NCBI GenBank assembly: GCA_002224055.1
Contig: AZLU01000004.1
Location: 182,735-246,734 of the forward strand
DNA from: Pezizomycotina sp. ARF18
Lineage: Eukaryota; Ascomycota
Direction of reading: 5' to 3'
DNA: 64,000 bases
Under the pieces are notes generated by a model. It searched no databases. It had not been told where the DNA came from and saw only the letters and a list, made by a program, of their open reading frames with translations. Shown in pieces: positions 34,294 through 46,111 of the stretch. The position numbers and the translations under genes are program-made. Position 1 is the stretch's first letter. Every line of letters starts with the position of its first letter.

Positions 34294-35203
34294 GTCTTAG
34301 TTCGATGAGTGGCGCCACAAAGGAATGCTAGCATTCAGCTCAACATCACACGAGGATAATGGTATAATCCTTTGCGGCCGCTGCCACAGTGAATTCGATC
34401 GAACACCAATCCCGAACCTATATTTCATTCTATGAGGCTTCCGTGGTTATCGAGCATGAGCGCGTCGATTACAATTCCCGTGCGGAGTTCTATCGACAAC
34501 CGGTGAAAGAGTCCGAAGAAGTCCCCCTGGGACAAACGTACCACACATTCCTAGAAAACGCCGGCCTCAGCGATGATGAGAAGGGTCCTCTTTACCGCGT
34601 ATTTCTCCGCAAACCAATTCATGACGATAGATATCACCCCCCGCTAGGAGTTGGTGAACAAGAACCCCCAGTATGCTGGAAGGGGTCTCCAACCGCTCTC
34701 ATCCAACACGCACTTGGGATTTTCCAGGATCCAGGAAGCTGGATCCCGCAGGATGTTTTCGAAGATCTGTTGCTGCTCGCGAGGCTCTATCGGAGAGACG
34801 AACCTTGGGAATCCGTGGATCCTGTCGGCGATGAGAAGGACGATAGAGGGCAAGGAAGCAGCGGTTCAGGCGGCGCGGACGGGAGCGGGCCAGGGGGGGG
34901 CTCAATATGGGAGGAGGATCTCACAAAGATTTCCCAAAGTAAAACTCAGTCGATGTACGAGCCCCAGCAGCAGCACAACAGCAACAACCACAGCTGCAGA
35001 GGCAGCACCAGCACCAGCACCAGCAACAAGGGCAACCGCCGCAGCACGGCATGGTGACCCAGAACCAATGGGGATGTCGCGACAGCGGTGATTGTTATGA
35101 TAGAGGGCGGCGGCTGAGCCATCAGGGTAGTAACGGGAACAGGCCGGACGCAGGCGGGCCGTGCGGGGGCGGGACGCAGCAGCCACCTCAAGGCGTAAAA
35201 TGA
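34003..35203 (+). CDS. Fungal HNH-nuclease-domain-like protein
   Basis: HNH proteins of this fungal type are abundant and of unknown role. A probable 3' splice site (TTTTCAG, ending 34002) opens the traceable part, so the true start lies upstream. Coding resumes with DVDTLRHVDGVSRVNEEEDT, then RIKCVACGS and, after one lost base, YGGIEYCRVIAEKSRDD. An intron (34175-34300) with a T31 tract before its TTAG acceptor follows. The next exon has the HNH core EDNGIILCGRCHSEFD, then NLYFI and, in the next frame, YEASVVIEHERVDYNSRAEF. This pattern (NG-x-x-LC-x-x-CH-x-x-FD, then FIP and IE-E) is the family's C-terminal half. The expected Ala/Cys-His-Ile motif reads Cys-Arg-Val-Ile, so the first catalytic His may be missing. 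The tail is Gly-rich, then Gln/His-rich in a shifted frame, ending at TGA 35201-35203. The family call is moderate and the start unknown. Confidence 0.6.
34175..34300 (+). other. Intron of the HNH-like gene with T31 tract
   Basis: GTAAGC donor after GATGAT and GGTCTTAG acceptor before TTCGATGAG. A 31-base T run (34262-34292) fills the polypyrimidine position. Confidence 0.7.
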
Positions 35204-36081
35204 AACTCAAACTACAAGGATGCCACTATGTCCAGAGGAAATTCTCACCCACCAAGCATGGCGTCAGCATCTTCATGCGCTTAAGCGATCGTGCTCCGGC
35301 GTCTCCTATTGATTGTATATGGACTTACGGCCCAAGAGCTCCTCGACGCAAAAGGCCGATGAATTCATGCCAAGCGGTCAAGCTTGGTATGTGAAAACGT
35401 ATAGTTGGGATGAGCAGGCAATATACATGCTTATATAGTACTACTATTATGAAGTACTTCGGCCCGTATTAAGACACAAAAATACAAAGGACTCGCAAGA
35501 TTAGCCGTTTTCCGATCTTTCGACGTTTTAAATCCGACTAGAACAGGAAGAACCATTTCAGCATGGTAGGTTGCAGCAGCAGGACAGAATTATAGGTAAT
35601 AACACAAAATGATACTCGTTGCCACCAGAGTGGGATGAAATAGGTACTATCATGCGTTGCTGCCATTAGAAAAAGCACTAGGATTTGATAAGAGAGGCAA
35701 GATTGGCCGTCCTCAATACAGCATTTCATTAGTCTATACCACCAATTCTCTTCAACAACATGAACTGAGAAGTTCATATAGTTAGATTATATAATACAAC
35801 TTCTATGCACACGCAAGCGACTTAGGAGAGTTAATTTGAATTGTTAACTGATAAGAAATTAAGCGGGCGTTTTTTGGCCGAAGAGGAAAAAAGCACGTGG
35901 TGGATGATTACATAAGCAAGGCGATTTAACGGTTTAAGCTTTTGAATTTTAAGCCGCTTTGAAATTGCCAATGTTTCTTGATAGCTCTCTAGACTTCAAT
36001 ATTTTACATATTTTTTTATTTTTTATTTTTTCTTCAAAAGATCTTGACATCTTCATCTTCGAAACTCTTCATTTTATCAAC
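35204..36081. other. Intergenic, no gene seen
   Basis: Nothing recognisable. Open frames are under 80 codons and of chance type. A T/A-rich stretch (36001-36032) and a TCAACC context precede the candidate ATG at 36082. Confidence 0.6.
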
Positions 36082-36700
36082 CATGGTTTCCCTATTCAAC
36101 TACAACAACAATTACGACAAAGATAAATTATCCACCATCCCATCCTCTCCGACCCTCTTCTCCCATATATCTATAATCATCGCTTCTTTGACCTCGCCTT
36201 GTCCACCGTCGCGGGTAAGTTTTTCTATTCTTCCTTGTTTCACCTCATTACCTATGAAGATATGGCTACTTAATATACACTCAGGGGTTCTCGGCACCGG
36301 CCTGAACTGGGTCTCTACGTTACCAAAGTTTAAAGGAAGAGGTTCTTCTCTGGCGGTTGTAAACACGGTGTGGTCGAGTCGGTTTGATAATGTGTTTCGT
36401 TGGCAGGCCGTCGTCAGTTGCGTCAGCGTGGACTCGCGTTACAAGGTGTCAGCGAACACGTCACCACGTCCGTTTCCTGATGGAGCACCGGCGTTCTTTC
36501 GCTTTCATTCCGTTCGCCGAATATTATAGTTCAACTGCCTGGACCCTCCGCGCCGTGTTACGGTGGTACGTCATAATCGTCCCGCTCACAATGTACATGT
36601 TGTTCTTTAATAAAGGTTCCAGTAATGTACTTCTTTCTTCACTGACGCCACCAATTATATTCTAATTCTGTTTAGGTGGTATCAAATGGAATTTGCTAGC
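36082..36700 (+). CDS. Doubtful small gene, possibly membrane protein
   Basis: ATG 36082 sits in a good fungal context (ACCATGG) after a C/T-rich leader. It reads MVSLFNYNNNYDKDKLS, then after a one-base shift YIYNHRFFDLALSTVAG up to a GTAAGT donor at 36215. A CACTCAG acceptor at 36284 continues VLGTGLNWVSTLPKF. A hydrophobic stretch, LRWYVIIVPLTMYMLFF, lies in another frame near 36560-36615 and may be a membrane segment. The pieces resemble a small multi-span membrane protein, but I cannot name a family or define the 3' end. It could be chance in C/T-rich DNA. Confidence 0.25.
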
Positions 36701-39700
36701 AAACAGCAACGTTAAAAAGGGTCTCTAGGAGTATGAGCACGTAGTACGGCCAATAAAGGATTAATATACCGTCTTAACCTTAAACAAAAAAATAAATAAA
36801 TAAATAAAAAAATTAAGTAGAAGAAAAAAAAATTTTTTATGGTGGTATATTTAATATTTTAATAATAAATTCTTTTTTATCTCTTTCGTACTGCTTTTTT
36901 ATATTTTTTCTTTTATTTGATATTTAGTTTTTGGTTTTTTAGTAATCCGTGAAAGTAGTGGCAAACGAGCGCCAAGAAGGTTCAGGATAAAGGTTTCTCT
37001 CTGACGAGCTGCCGAGCTTAACTTTATTGCCTATGTATAAGCGTTCTCTGGTCGCTGAGCAGTCCAGACCTTAGCCCTGCTGCGTGGCAGTCTCGACTTC
37101 TTGGAGATTGAAAGACAGAGCCTCAAGCGACAGCCCAGCCAAACATTGCGTATCGCGAATATTGTATAAGAAGACGAAATACATGCACAAAAACACGTTT
37201 TTACGATTTGAAAACGTGTGATATCCAGTCTAGCTCAAGATTTTTTTGGTTTCTTGAAAGCTAAAGTTACAACCTGAGCTTCTATCATTTCCTTCTTTCA
37301 GCTCCTCCAAATTCATCGTTGCATGGATTTGTCGATGTTTTCAGCGCGGATATAGGCTCCAGAGGATTCGAGAGAAGTCGGTCTCGTCCTCGCCCAGCAA
37401 TGCTTGCTATATATCATACCACATTCCTGAGCCTATGGAACTTCCGCGTCAGGCAAAACGCCAAAACTCCTGGATAATTTTTTTCCCTCAGGTCTCGACC
37501 CCAGGTTTTTTCCTTTCAAAAAAAGACACGGCGAGGCATGCGGAGCTTGTAGTTGCTTTATGTAACCTGTCACCCCAGGAGCTTCAGTTGCAGCATGCAA
37601 GGTCTCCGCGTTTTTTTTTTTTTTTTTTTGAAATTAACGAGTTTCTCCGCATTTGCTGATCCCGATACCATGTTTTCCGGCTTCATATGAGCTTCTTAAA
37701 ACTGTTGGAATCCTTATTTTTTCTCACGATATCAATGCCTTAAGAAATGTGGCAAAGTTCTAAACCATGCAAGGCATTTTGAGGTATCGTCTGCGTGCGT
37801 CCATGAAACAAAAATCTTACTTCCTTCATCTTTATACCGTTCGCCGTTTATTTGAACTTCCAAGATTTTTTTTTTTTTTATCTCCGGCTCTCGCGATTCG
37901 AATGAATTCAAACAGATCGGATCGCATTTTTACTTTCTTTCTATCGTTATCCTCGACGTTTTGCAAAAATGCAAAGGCAGGTATAAGTATATCGCAATTC
38001 GCATTCGGCTCGTCTGCTTCCGAGGCCGATCCTCTCTAACTTAACGTTCTCTATGTATAAATATCTTTTTCCCTTTGCGGCGCCATCGTGCTCATCCTTG
38101 GCAAGATATACAGCGTAAAAGTAGTTGTGTTTTTTTTTTTTTTTTTTTCTTCATCTGTCAGGTAATCTAAGACCGCAAACAGATATCCTACCGACGAGGC
38201 TAAATTGGTATTTTTTTTTTTTCTCTCTCACTACTCTTCTCTATCGCAAAAAAGTAAATAAAGTTAAAAGTATACTTTTGGTAGAGAGGGACCTTTTCCC
38301 TCTTTCGCTTTCTTTTTTTTTAAGGACTTCTCTCTTAGAGTTGCTGCCTTGGATTCCCGTTCAACTCCTTTTGTGGTCATAGAAACCCACTTTTTCCCCA
38401 CCTATCTACCTATATTTTCTCTAATAGTTTTCTCATTACAGAATGATACTTAGTAAGGCAAAAAAAAAAAAAAAAAAAAAAAAAACCGCTACAAAAGTGT
38501 GAGATTTAAGCGAAAAGCATACTTTACTTTAACTTAGCAACTGCGGAGATCATCGGGCCTTTCTGCCCACTTTTCTCTCAACAGCACGGAATAAAAAAAA
38601 ATAAATAAAAAAAATAAATAAATAAAAAAAAAAAAATAAATAAAAAAAATGAAATAAAAGTAGGAAAGAGGTCGAAATTGCAAAGGGGTGTGTATATGTA
38701 TTGTGGGCGCGAGAGATATTTTCATTTTAGAAGGGATTCCCATGCTTTTAACAGTTACGATGAAGTATATAGGTATATAGACCGACCAGTATAGATAAAC
38801 CGCGGAACTACGAAGTGTGGCCGTGCGAACTGGGCACAGAAAATATAAATATATAGATAAAATATGCGTCGATATAATTAAGCGCGGGTCAAAGTGGACC
38901 ACAATGGTGTAATCCACCACACGTCGACCGTGTGTTTGTATAAGTTTGAATTTATTTTCATATTTTATTAGAGCTGGTTTGTTTGGCTGTAGTATCTGTT
39001 TTCGAAAGCTTGCTTTCCGTGGTTGGAGATAGTAGAATATATAGCTAAGAAAAACGACGAAGATGAAATAAAAGAAATAAAAAGTTTGGTATTTATATAT
39101 ACGTTGTGTAATATCGAAATCGTGACGTAGAAAAATAACAATAATAAGAAGTCAACCCGGAAATACTCTAGGGCATAGAGTTGGGTACGGACAAAAAGAT
39201 GCTTATATATCAGAATATCGAAATCATTAAGCCCGGTCAGGTATACTAGCGAATACCTAGGTAGTAAATAGTGGAATTTTTTTTTCTCCTTTTTGTATTG
39301 AATAAAAAAGTGTATATATAAATGTACAGTTAAAAAAAGCCCGAAGCCGGTTAGACGTTTAAAAAAGGTAATATTAATCATAGTAGTAAGTAGTTTCGAA
39401 AAGAAGAAAAGCAGAAAAAAACGTCGCTGAAGGGGAAAAAAAAAAAAAGGAAAGCAGGAGAGTCTTGAAGGAGAGAATATAGCATATAAGGGAAATACGG
39501 CGAAGCAGAGAACACAGAGTGAAGTGTAGTAGAAGAAAGGGAACAAGGGGAAGAAGGTGAAGGCATGAAGGGCGGTGGAAAGAAGTATAATGTATTAGTG
39601 TAAGAGGAGGAAAAAAAACTTCACTACTTCACGCAAGTGCTTAACCATCCAAAAGAAAAAAAAGAAAAAAGAAAAACTCCAGCCGATAAACATCGATCCC

Positions 39701-40591
39701 AAAGGAATCAAGAATCAGATATGCAACCGTGCATAGGCCCTTACAACACAAAGAAAAAGAAAAAAATAAGGAAAGGCGAGGGAAACCAAGAAGATACAAG
39801 GAAAACGGCGCATGATTGGAAGAGAAGTATTCAACATTGGGAGGTGTTTCTGCTGCCACTTATCCAGTGCCGTCAAACATTCGATACCACCTGATGATTC
39901 AAGAAAAACTCGTCTCATCAGAAATTCCCGGTGACAATATAGCTGGATCTTCCAAAACCAACGGGGGAAAAATGGATGTACATATAGAAATATGAACAGA
40001 AACAAAAGAAAACGTACAGAGAAGCTTAGTGCAAGAATAAGGAAGGGCCAAAAGAACGAGAATTGAAGATAATAAACAAGAGTGACAAAAAGTATTTAAA
40101 AAACAAAAAATAAAAAGAACTTTTCTTCGCATCCAAAAAGGTTGGATTATTTGCAAGGACGGATTCGTAGCTTCGAAGAGACGATAGGGTTCCGAATGAC
40201 AGGCGAACGAGGACGAGGCGATGAAGTAACTGTATAGTCCTGTGCTAGTCGCTTATGATAAAGAGAATAGGTATCTCCCAACCACGTGGTGCAAAGCACA
40301 AACCTGGATCAAAAGATGTATTATAGGACACACGGCGCTCGATACGAGAAAATATCGTGTAAGAGCACTTAGTTCGACCTTTGATAAACGGCGCCTTTAG
40401 TGGTAACGGAAAATTAAGAGGTAAGGTATTCGGCAGAACTCATGTGAGAGAAATGTGGTTTTGTGAGAAAAAAGAACAAGTCAAACAAACAAGCAAGCAA
40501 AAAAAGTAAAGCGTCCAAGGCGTCGTTTGCTCATGTCGTTAGAATAAACAATTTCCATTGCTGTTTATGGGTCGATGTAGTAATGCCGAAT
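36701..40591. other. Intergenic, strand-asymmetric low-complexity DNA
   Basis: No gene recognised. The interval switches from T-rich on the + strand (about 37200-38450) to A/G-rich (about 38580-40110). It holds an A26 tract (38460-38485) and AATA-type runs (36785-36815, 38590-38650). The 192-codon minus-strand open frame at 38968-39546 is Phe/Ser/Leu-rich low complexity. The A/G-rich part could be transcribed as a C/U-rich leader from the minus strand, but no gene follows it. Confidence 0.55.
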
Positions 40592-42160
40592 TCATAATAT
40601 CCCTGAATCTTTGAGTGCATTTTGCAAAATTGTTTCTTTGACCGCTGCGAATACTAATCGGATGTTGGATGTGTCGTGGCTTGCGTAAGACTATAAAGCG
40701 AAAATTAGAACACGACAGATTGAGATTGACAACCAAAATATTCCTGATATACTTACTGCGGATACAAATTTAAATGCGCCCTGTTAACCTGATTGAATCT
40801 CCACAGGAGATATTTGGCTGCACGATTGACATCTGGTCCGCCCGAATAATCAGGGAAATATGTCGAAAGCGGAACCTTTGGTAGTTTCTGTCTGAAGAGA
40901 TCCACCTTGTTCAAGAACAGAATAATACTCGTCCGCACGAACCACCGACTGTTGACAACAGAATCGAAAAGGACTAACGATTCCAACATTCGGTTTGGTG
41001 ACCACCACAGATGTTAGCGTCCTCTGCCAAGAAAAAATCTTATGATGACGGAGAAACGCGTACCTGGTTATTTTCTTCAGGAGAACTTGGTCGTATTCGC
41101 TCAGGGCGACACAAAATATGATCGATGTCACTGACCAAAACAATGAATCCATTTCTTCCGTTCGCTTCGCTGTCCGCCGACGTCAAACATGCTGAGAAGG
41201 AGTTAGCAAAGGCTACGCTTTGTGGTTTTGCTGAAGGACATAAAGAGGAACTGTTTTGCAAGAATCTTACTGTATGTTTAACTGGCCATTGTAAATCGGG
41301 TTTCATAGATACCCTGTCTTCGTACGCGCACGCAGGACATCGGCTTCCGATGGTATGTAGTCAGGAGCACCGATTCTCAGGCTTCGGCGAAGAAACTTTT
41401 TTTTTTTTAAAAAAAAAGGTAGTTCGGTTAGTGATTGTTTAGATACTTGTAAAAAGCAGTACAGTACAAACCAGAAAGAGTTAATAGAAGGGAGCACTTG
41501 ATTAGTGATTTTCACATACTATGTGGCAGAATCCATAATATAGAACTCGCTTGAATGGTCGAAGACGGTAGGAGCGGCGGGGTCTTTCCAAAGCGCCGCA
41601 ATGGCAGCTGCTACTCGAGAATCTAACGTAACGCTCGGGTCTGGATCGACTTGAAATGAATATATAAAATCAAGGTTATCCTGTAAGGACTCGTTAGGAT
41701 CCGCGATACCAATAAATATCAAGAGACTTAACAAAGACGAACCTTGTTTTGTTCCAGGCTGGGTTCTATATCGAATTGCCGCATGGCGTCGATGAGGGCC
41801 TTCGCACAGTCGACGAGATTTTGTACACTGTGAGACGATATTGTGCTAACTCTTCCACGGTATAGCCGTTTTGATGAATAATTTTCATTTGCTTCACGAT
41901 CGTTGATTTACCGCTCTCGCCAGACCCTATTCCGCGCGTCAGGTCAGATATTATTGACGCCTAGTAGAGGTGAAAGGGGAAAATAGCGATAACGAGAAAA
42001 GCAGGATAAACGACGAGGGTTTTCATAACATACCTAATAGCAGAATTTTGCACTCTCGCCGCAGGCGGCGGGAATCATCCATAATTTCCTTGTCAATTGC
42101 CTGACTTCTTTTCCTCTGCTCCAACTCCTCCGCCGCTTCTTTTGACGTACAACCACCCAT
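40592..42160 (-). CDS. Heterotrimeric G-protein alpha subunit, GNA-3/Gpa2-like class
   Basis: Group III fungal G-alpha subunits act at the plasma membrane and stimulate adenylate cyclase in nutrient and development signalling. The start [20 protein letters not shown] carries Gly2 (myristoylation) and Cys4 (palmitoylation). Seven exons are traceable: 42160-42034, 41926-41743, 41680-41520, 41395-41271, 41191-41064, about 40995-40757 and 40690-40592. Motifs in order: [20 protein letters not shown], switch [51 protein letters not shown] and the C-terminus NALKDSGIL. About seven small deletions (eight bases) interrupt the frames. With them the length is 356 residues, the same as Neurospora GNA-3 as I recall it, and intron phases agree. 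Intron 5 (before exon 6) lacks a visible AG acceptor (CACCAAAC), probably another lost base. Confidence 0.93.
41397..41417. repeat. T12-A9 tract at a 3' splice site
   Basis: On the sense (minus) strand this reads T9-A12-G, and that G is the acceptor AG of G-alpha intron 3, directly before exon 4 at 41395. A pure A12 run in place of a pyrimidine tract next to the acceptor is unusual. Confidence 0.7.
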
Positions 42161-43612
42161 TCTGACGCGTGAGTTCACCGATTTGGGGGGGGAGGGTTAA
42201 CGACGTTGTCAGACTGATCGGGTTATAATCAGACGCCGAAAATGCGTAAATGAACGGGGCAACAAAATGTGGCTATCGAAAAAAAAAATTTTATCCTCGT
42301 AGGTCAACGAACAGACTTGAGATGAGGGTTTGATCTGTTTGTGATTTCAAGTAATCGAACGTGGAAGACTCAAAACAGGTGGATAATCGTTGTTCAGTTG
42401 TCGCCCGGTGTGACTAAGGATGGGAAAAATGCAATTATAGTGGAAAGAAAAAATCTTCGTTCAAAAACACATGGGTTTCGATGACCGAATCTTAGCCCCT
42501 CGAATGTTGTATACCAGCAAAATCGACCAAAATGTATCCTGAGAAATTATCAAAACCGTGATCGTTGCGATGGCAGAGCCTAGAGGTTCTCGAGAGATCA
42601 AATTCGACGTGATACCAAACGTTGTCGTGATCGCTAGGGTCGATCCAAGGGAAGGCTTTTGGTCTCTCGATTTCGAAGGGGGGGAAAAAGGGAGAAGAAA
42701 TGACAATCTCGGCCCAAAAACAAGAAGAGGATAGATAAAGTGGCTCTGAAGCAGAACCCCTTGAAATACTGGCCGTTCTCCCACCGATTTTTTTTTTCAA
42801 CTTCCTCAGCAGCCTGCTGTTATTATTAACCCCGGTCTTTTATCTTCTGTCTCTGATGGCAAGGCGCGATCGAAAGAAAAAAATCAGAAGCTAGTCGGCC
42901 CGAGATATTGCGGCAAAAACTAATTGCTTATTGTTCTTCAATGTGAGGAAAGGAGTTGGCGGAAGAAAATCTGGTCCAAGAAAAGGGCCTTCCGGTTCTA
43001 TTGCCGAAGTCGATATTTAGTGCCAAAAAAAACCAGGCTGATCCTGCAATAATCAAATACCAAATGAATATAAACGTTGACGTATTAAAGATGATGATAG
43101 AAATGATAGAAAGGAAAAGGTTCTTCCGAAGAACGACGGGAGGGAACGATGGATTTGGAGATGGAGCAGAGTTTTAGGTGGAAGTGGGAAAAGATGGAAG
43201 AAAGAGAAAAATATGGAAAGGGAAAAATAGAAATTAAAAATAAAAAATAAGATACAAACACAAAAAAAAAAAAAAAAAAAAAGTAATAATAATATAATAG
43301 GAAAAGAAAAAGAATTAATAAAATAATAATAACAATAAAATAATAAATAATAAATGGGAAGTCGATGGGGGGGCAGAACTGTTTCAATACAAACGCAAAG
43401 AAATAAGAGAGAGGAAAATATAAATTAAAAAATAATAAATTAAGTATATACAAGTATTGTATATAATAAATACCAGTAGAAAAGTATCTATTCCTTTTTC
43501 CTTACAATTATTTTTATTTAAAAAAAATAAAATAAATAAAATAAAAGAGATGGCAGGCAAGGCAGGGCAAATTTTCTTCTCTTGGAGGGGAGGAGAGGGG
43601 AAGGAGCGACAG

Positions 43613-43648
<36 letters not shown>

Positions 43649-44470
43649 AACCACCAGGGATTAGGAATAAACAAAAAAATTTAGCACAAGTTACAACCCC
43701 AACCTCGAGAAATTAGACCAAGGAAATGAAAAAGGTTTTGAGAGGAAGTAGGGGAAAAAAGTACGCTATTTCAATACACCCTCAAAGAGGAATATTTTGA
43801 TTCGAAAAAAGCGATAGAAACAAGATTTGGAGTGATTTGCACTTGTTTCTAATCGTTTTGCTTGCCGATGAGTTATCAGGGTAGAATATATAGTCGAATA
43901 AAGTGTTCTTCCCTTTCTTATTACCTTTAAGGGAGAAGTTGGAAGATATTATAAGGGTATATCACCGAAGCCAAAAAAAAAAAAAAAAGATAAAATAGAA
44001 CAAAGACTGTGATCGGTGATAATACTATTGTGGGGCCTTCACTTAACTTTTGATTTATTGTTATATTTTTCCCCTTTACATATGATAAAACATCGATCAA
44101 GTAATCAGGATAGTGTAAGAAAGAAAGAAAAGATACTGAAATATATATCAAGGGAAAGTAAGGCTGGGGTTGTTTCGGTTGGCCAATTCATTGGCAATAT
44201 GTTAAAGTGACCAGAGGGCAGTGGTATTACAATACTAGTCGTTTCGGGTATTATTTACGGAAACACAACTGAAAAGGACAAGAAGAGCACACGCACAATT
44301 ATTACTCCATAACAAAAAAAAAGAAGCGGAGAAGAAGTCAGCAGCGGATTTTGGGACAAAAAAGTTCGGGGAAACTGAGTGGCATAAGAAAGCGAACAGG
44401 ATGTAATCGAGAGTTTGAGCGAGTGAAATATACGGTACTTTGGCTTCAGTCGCCTAGACTTGTATACTTA

Positions 44471-44494
44471 TCTAAATATATATATATATATATA
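44471..44494. repeat. (TA)n microsatellite
   Basis: About ten TA/AT units in a row. Confidence 0.85.
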
Positions 44495-46068
44495 GTTTAG
44501 GGTGATCCAAAAATGTACGCGTAAATTCTGTCAGGCTCAACTTTTCTTCCTCCTCGAGTTATTTTTTTTTTATAAAAAGGTACTTTTTTTGGCCCTGCGG
44601 TACTCTTATCTAATCGACCCCTCGCAAGTATAAAGGGGATGTTTCGAATTTGAGATGATAGCGGTTTTTTTTTTTGATATATGGGAAAGGTTTATAGTGT
44701 AGAAAGAATACACTCACTGTACTTATGATACTGAGGCTGAGAAAACCAGGGGCAAACTGAATGAAACCCAGAGCGGACGCGGTATTCGGCGAAAATTAGA
44801 GGCGAGAAAGTATTCGTTAAAAGGTCGTTCATATATCCACGCGGGCCCTGTTGAGTCAGGAAGGACGAGAAACGGCGCGAAGGCAGGGACGGGGAGCGTC
44901 GAATGCCGAAAAGAAAAACGATGATGCGATACCTTCAAACTGTTTGTCGCAAAGGCTAGGTTTCTCCGCGATTTTGGCTACTTTTCTTCACAGCCGAAAG
45001 TCGTACAGTAGAGCGAGAGCGGGAAACGAAACGTTAAAGTACAGAGAAGGTCGATCGTGTTCTAGACACCACAAAAAAAAAAAAAATAAGAAAAGCGCCC
45101 TCTGAACAAAGACCAGCTCCTACACAAAGAAGAGGAAAGTCGGCGGCTGATTGACGAGAGAAGGTGTTTTTATTTGAACAAAAAGAGACAAAGGCTTGAA
45201 GCCTATAGAGGAAAAATAAGGTAATTCGGATATGATTCAAGATAATAATTCATAGGTATTGATCGGTAAGGGGAAAATTTTATAGACATTCGAGGTAGTC
45301 GCGACCCGTACCTGAAAGTTTCTCTTGCTTAGTATCGTGCTGTCAAAGTAGATGATGAATTAAGAAAGGTTTGTCGTGACTCGTATGTGGTGAGCCAGAA
45401 CTCGAAATAAAGAAATCCCATTTTTTTATTTTTTTTTATTTTATTTTTTTTAATAGGAAATAAATAAAATAAATAAATAACCCACAGTAAGTACTTGAGT
45501 AGAGAAAATAATAATAATAATATATCATTATTATCGTTATTTATTATTTATTTCACTTATTATTCATTTTGGTTCATCGATAGACCAGCGATACCACTGA
45601 GCAGTATTTCCATTCCGTCCTCGAGCTCTGATCTCGGAGTTTCAAAATGGTATAAGCAGATTCTTCTCCTTCAGCTTATGATTGGACCTTCAGACTTCTT
45701 CCCATGAACTACCCACTCTCTATTTTTTTTTTTCTTTCTGCTCTCTAACTTTTCACAAATTCTTCCACGAGATTCGTCGCCCTAACGCAAGGATCTCGCG
45801 CTGTACTTGAAAGAAAAAACCGCTGCCATACTTTTTTTCTTGCAGGATCGATAGCTCTACTTTATCAACGACGTTCTAGCTCGAGTAGTCGAGCCTAGCC
45901 AACGCAGGTAGGAACAGCGATTGAAATGGGCTGAGTTGGGGGTGATCGCTGGCATGAGAGGCGATGATCTGTGCAGGTTGATTCGTTCTCTCATTCATCG
46001 ACTCCACCTTTTCTTCCACTCGGACCACTTCCACCTGCGTGCCCGTTCCTCTCCCTCGGGATTTCTAA

Positions 46069-46069
<1 letters not shown>

Positions 46070-46111
<42 letters not shown>
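46070..46111. repeat. T27-A15 self-complementary tract
   Basis: A pure T run abuts a pure A run with no spacer, so up to 15 bp can fold back on itself. Confidence 0.9.

Noticed and set aside
38968-39546. 192-codon minus-strand open frame
   Set aside because: Phe/Leu/Ser/Tyr low-complexity translation of an A/G-rich strand; no motif or plausible membrane-protein family.
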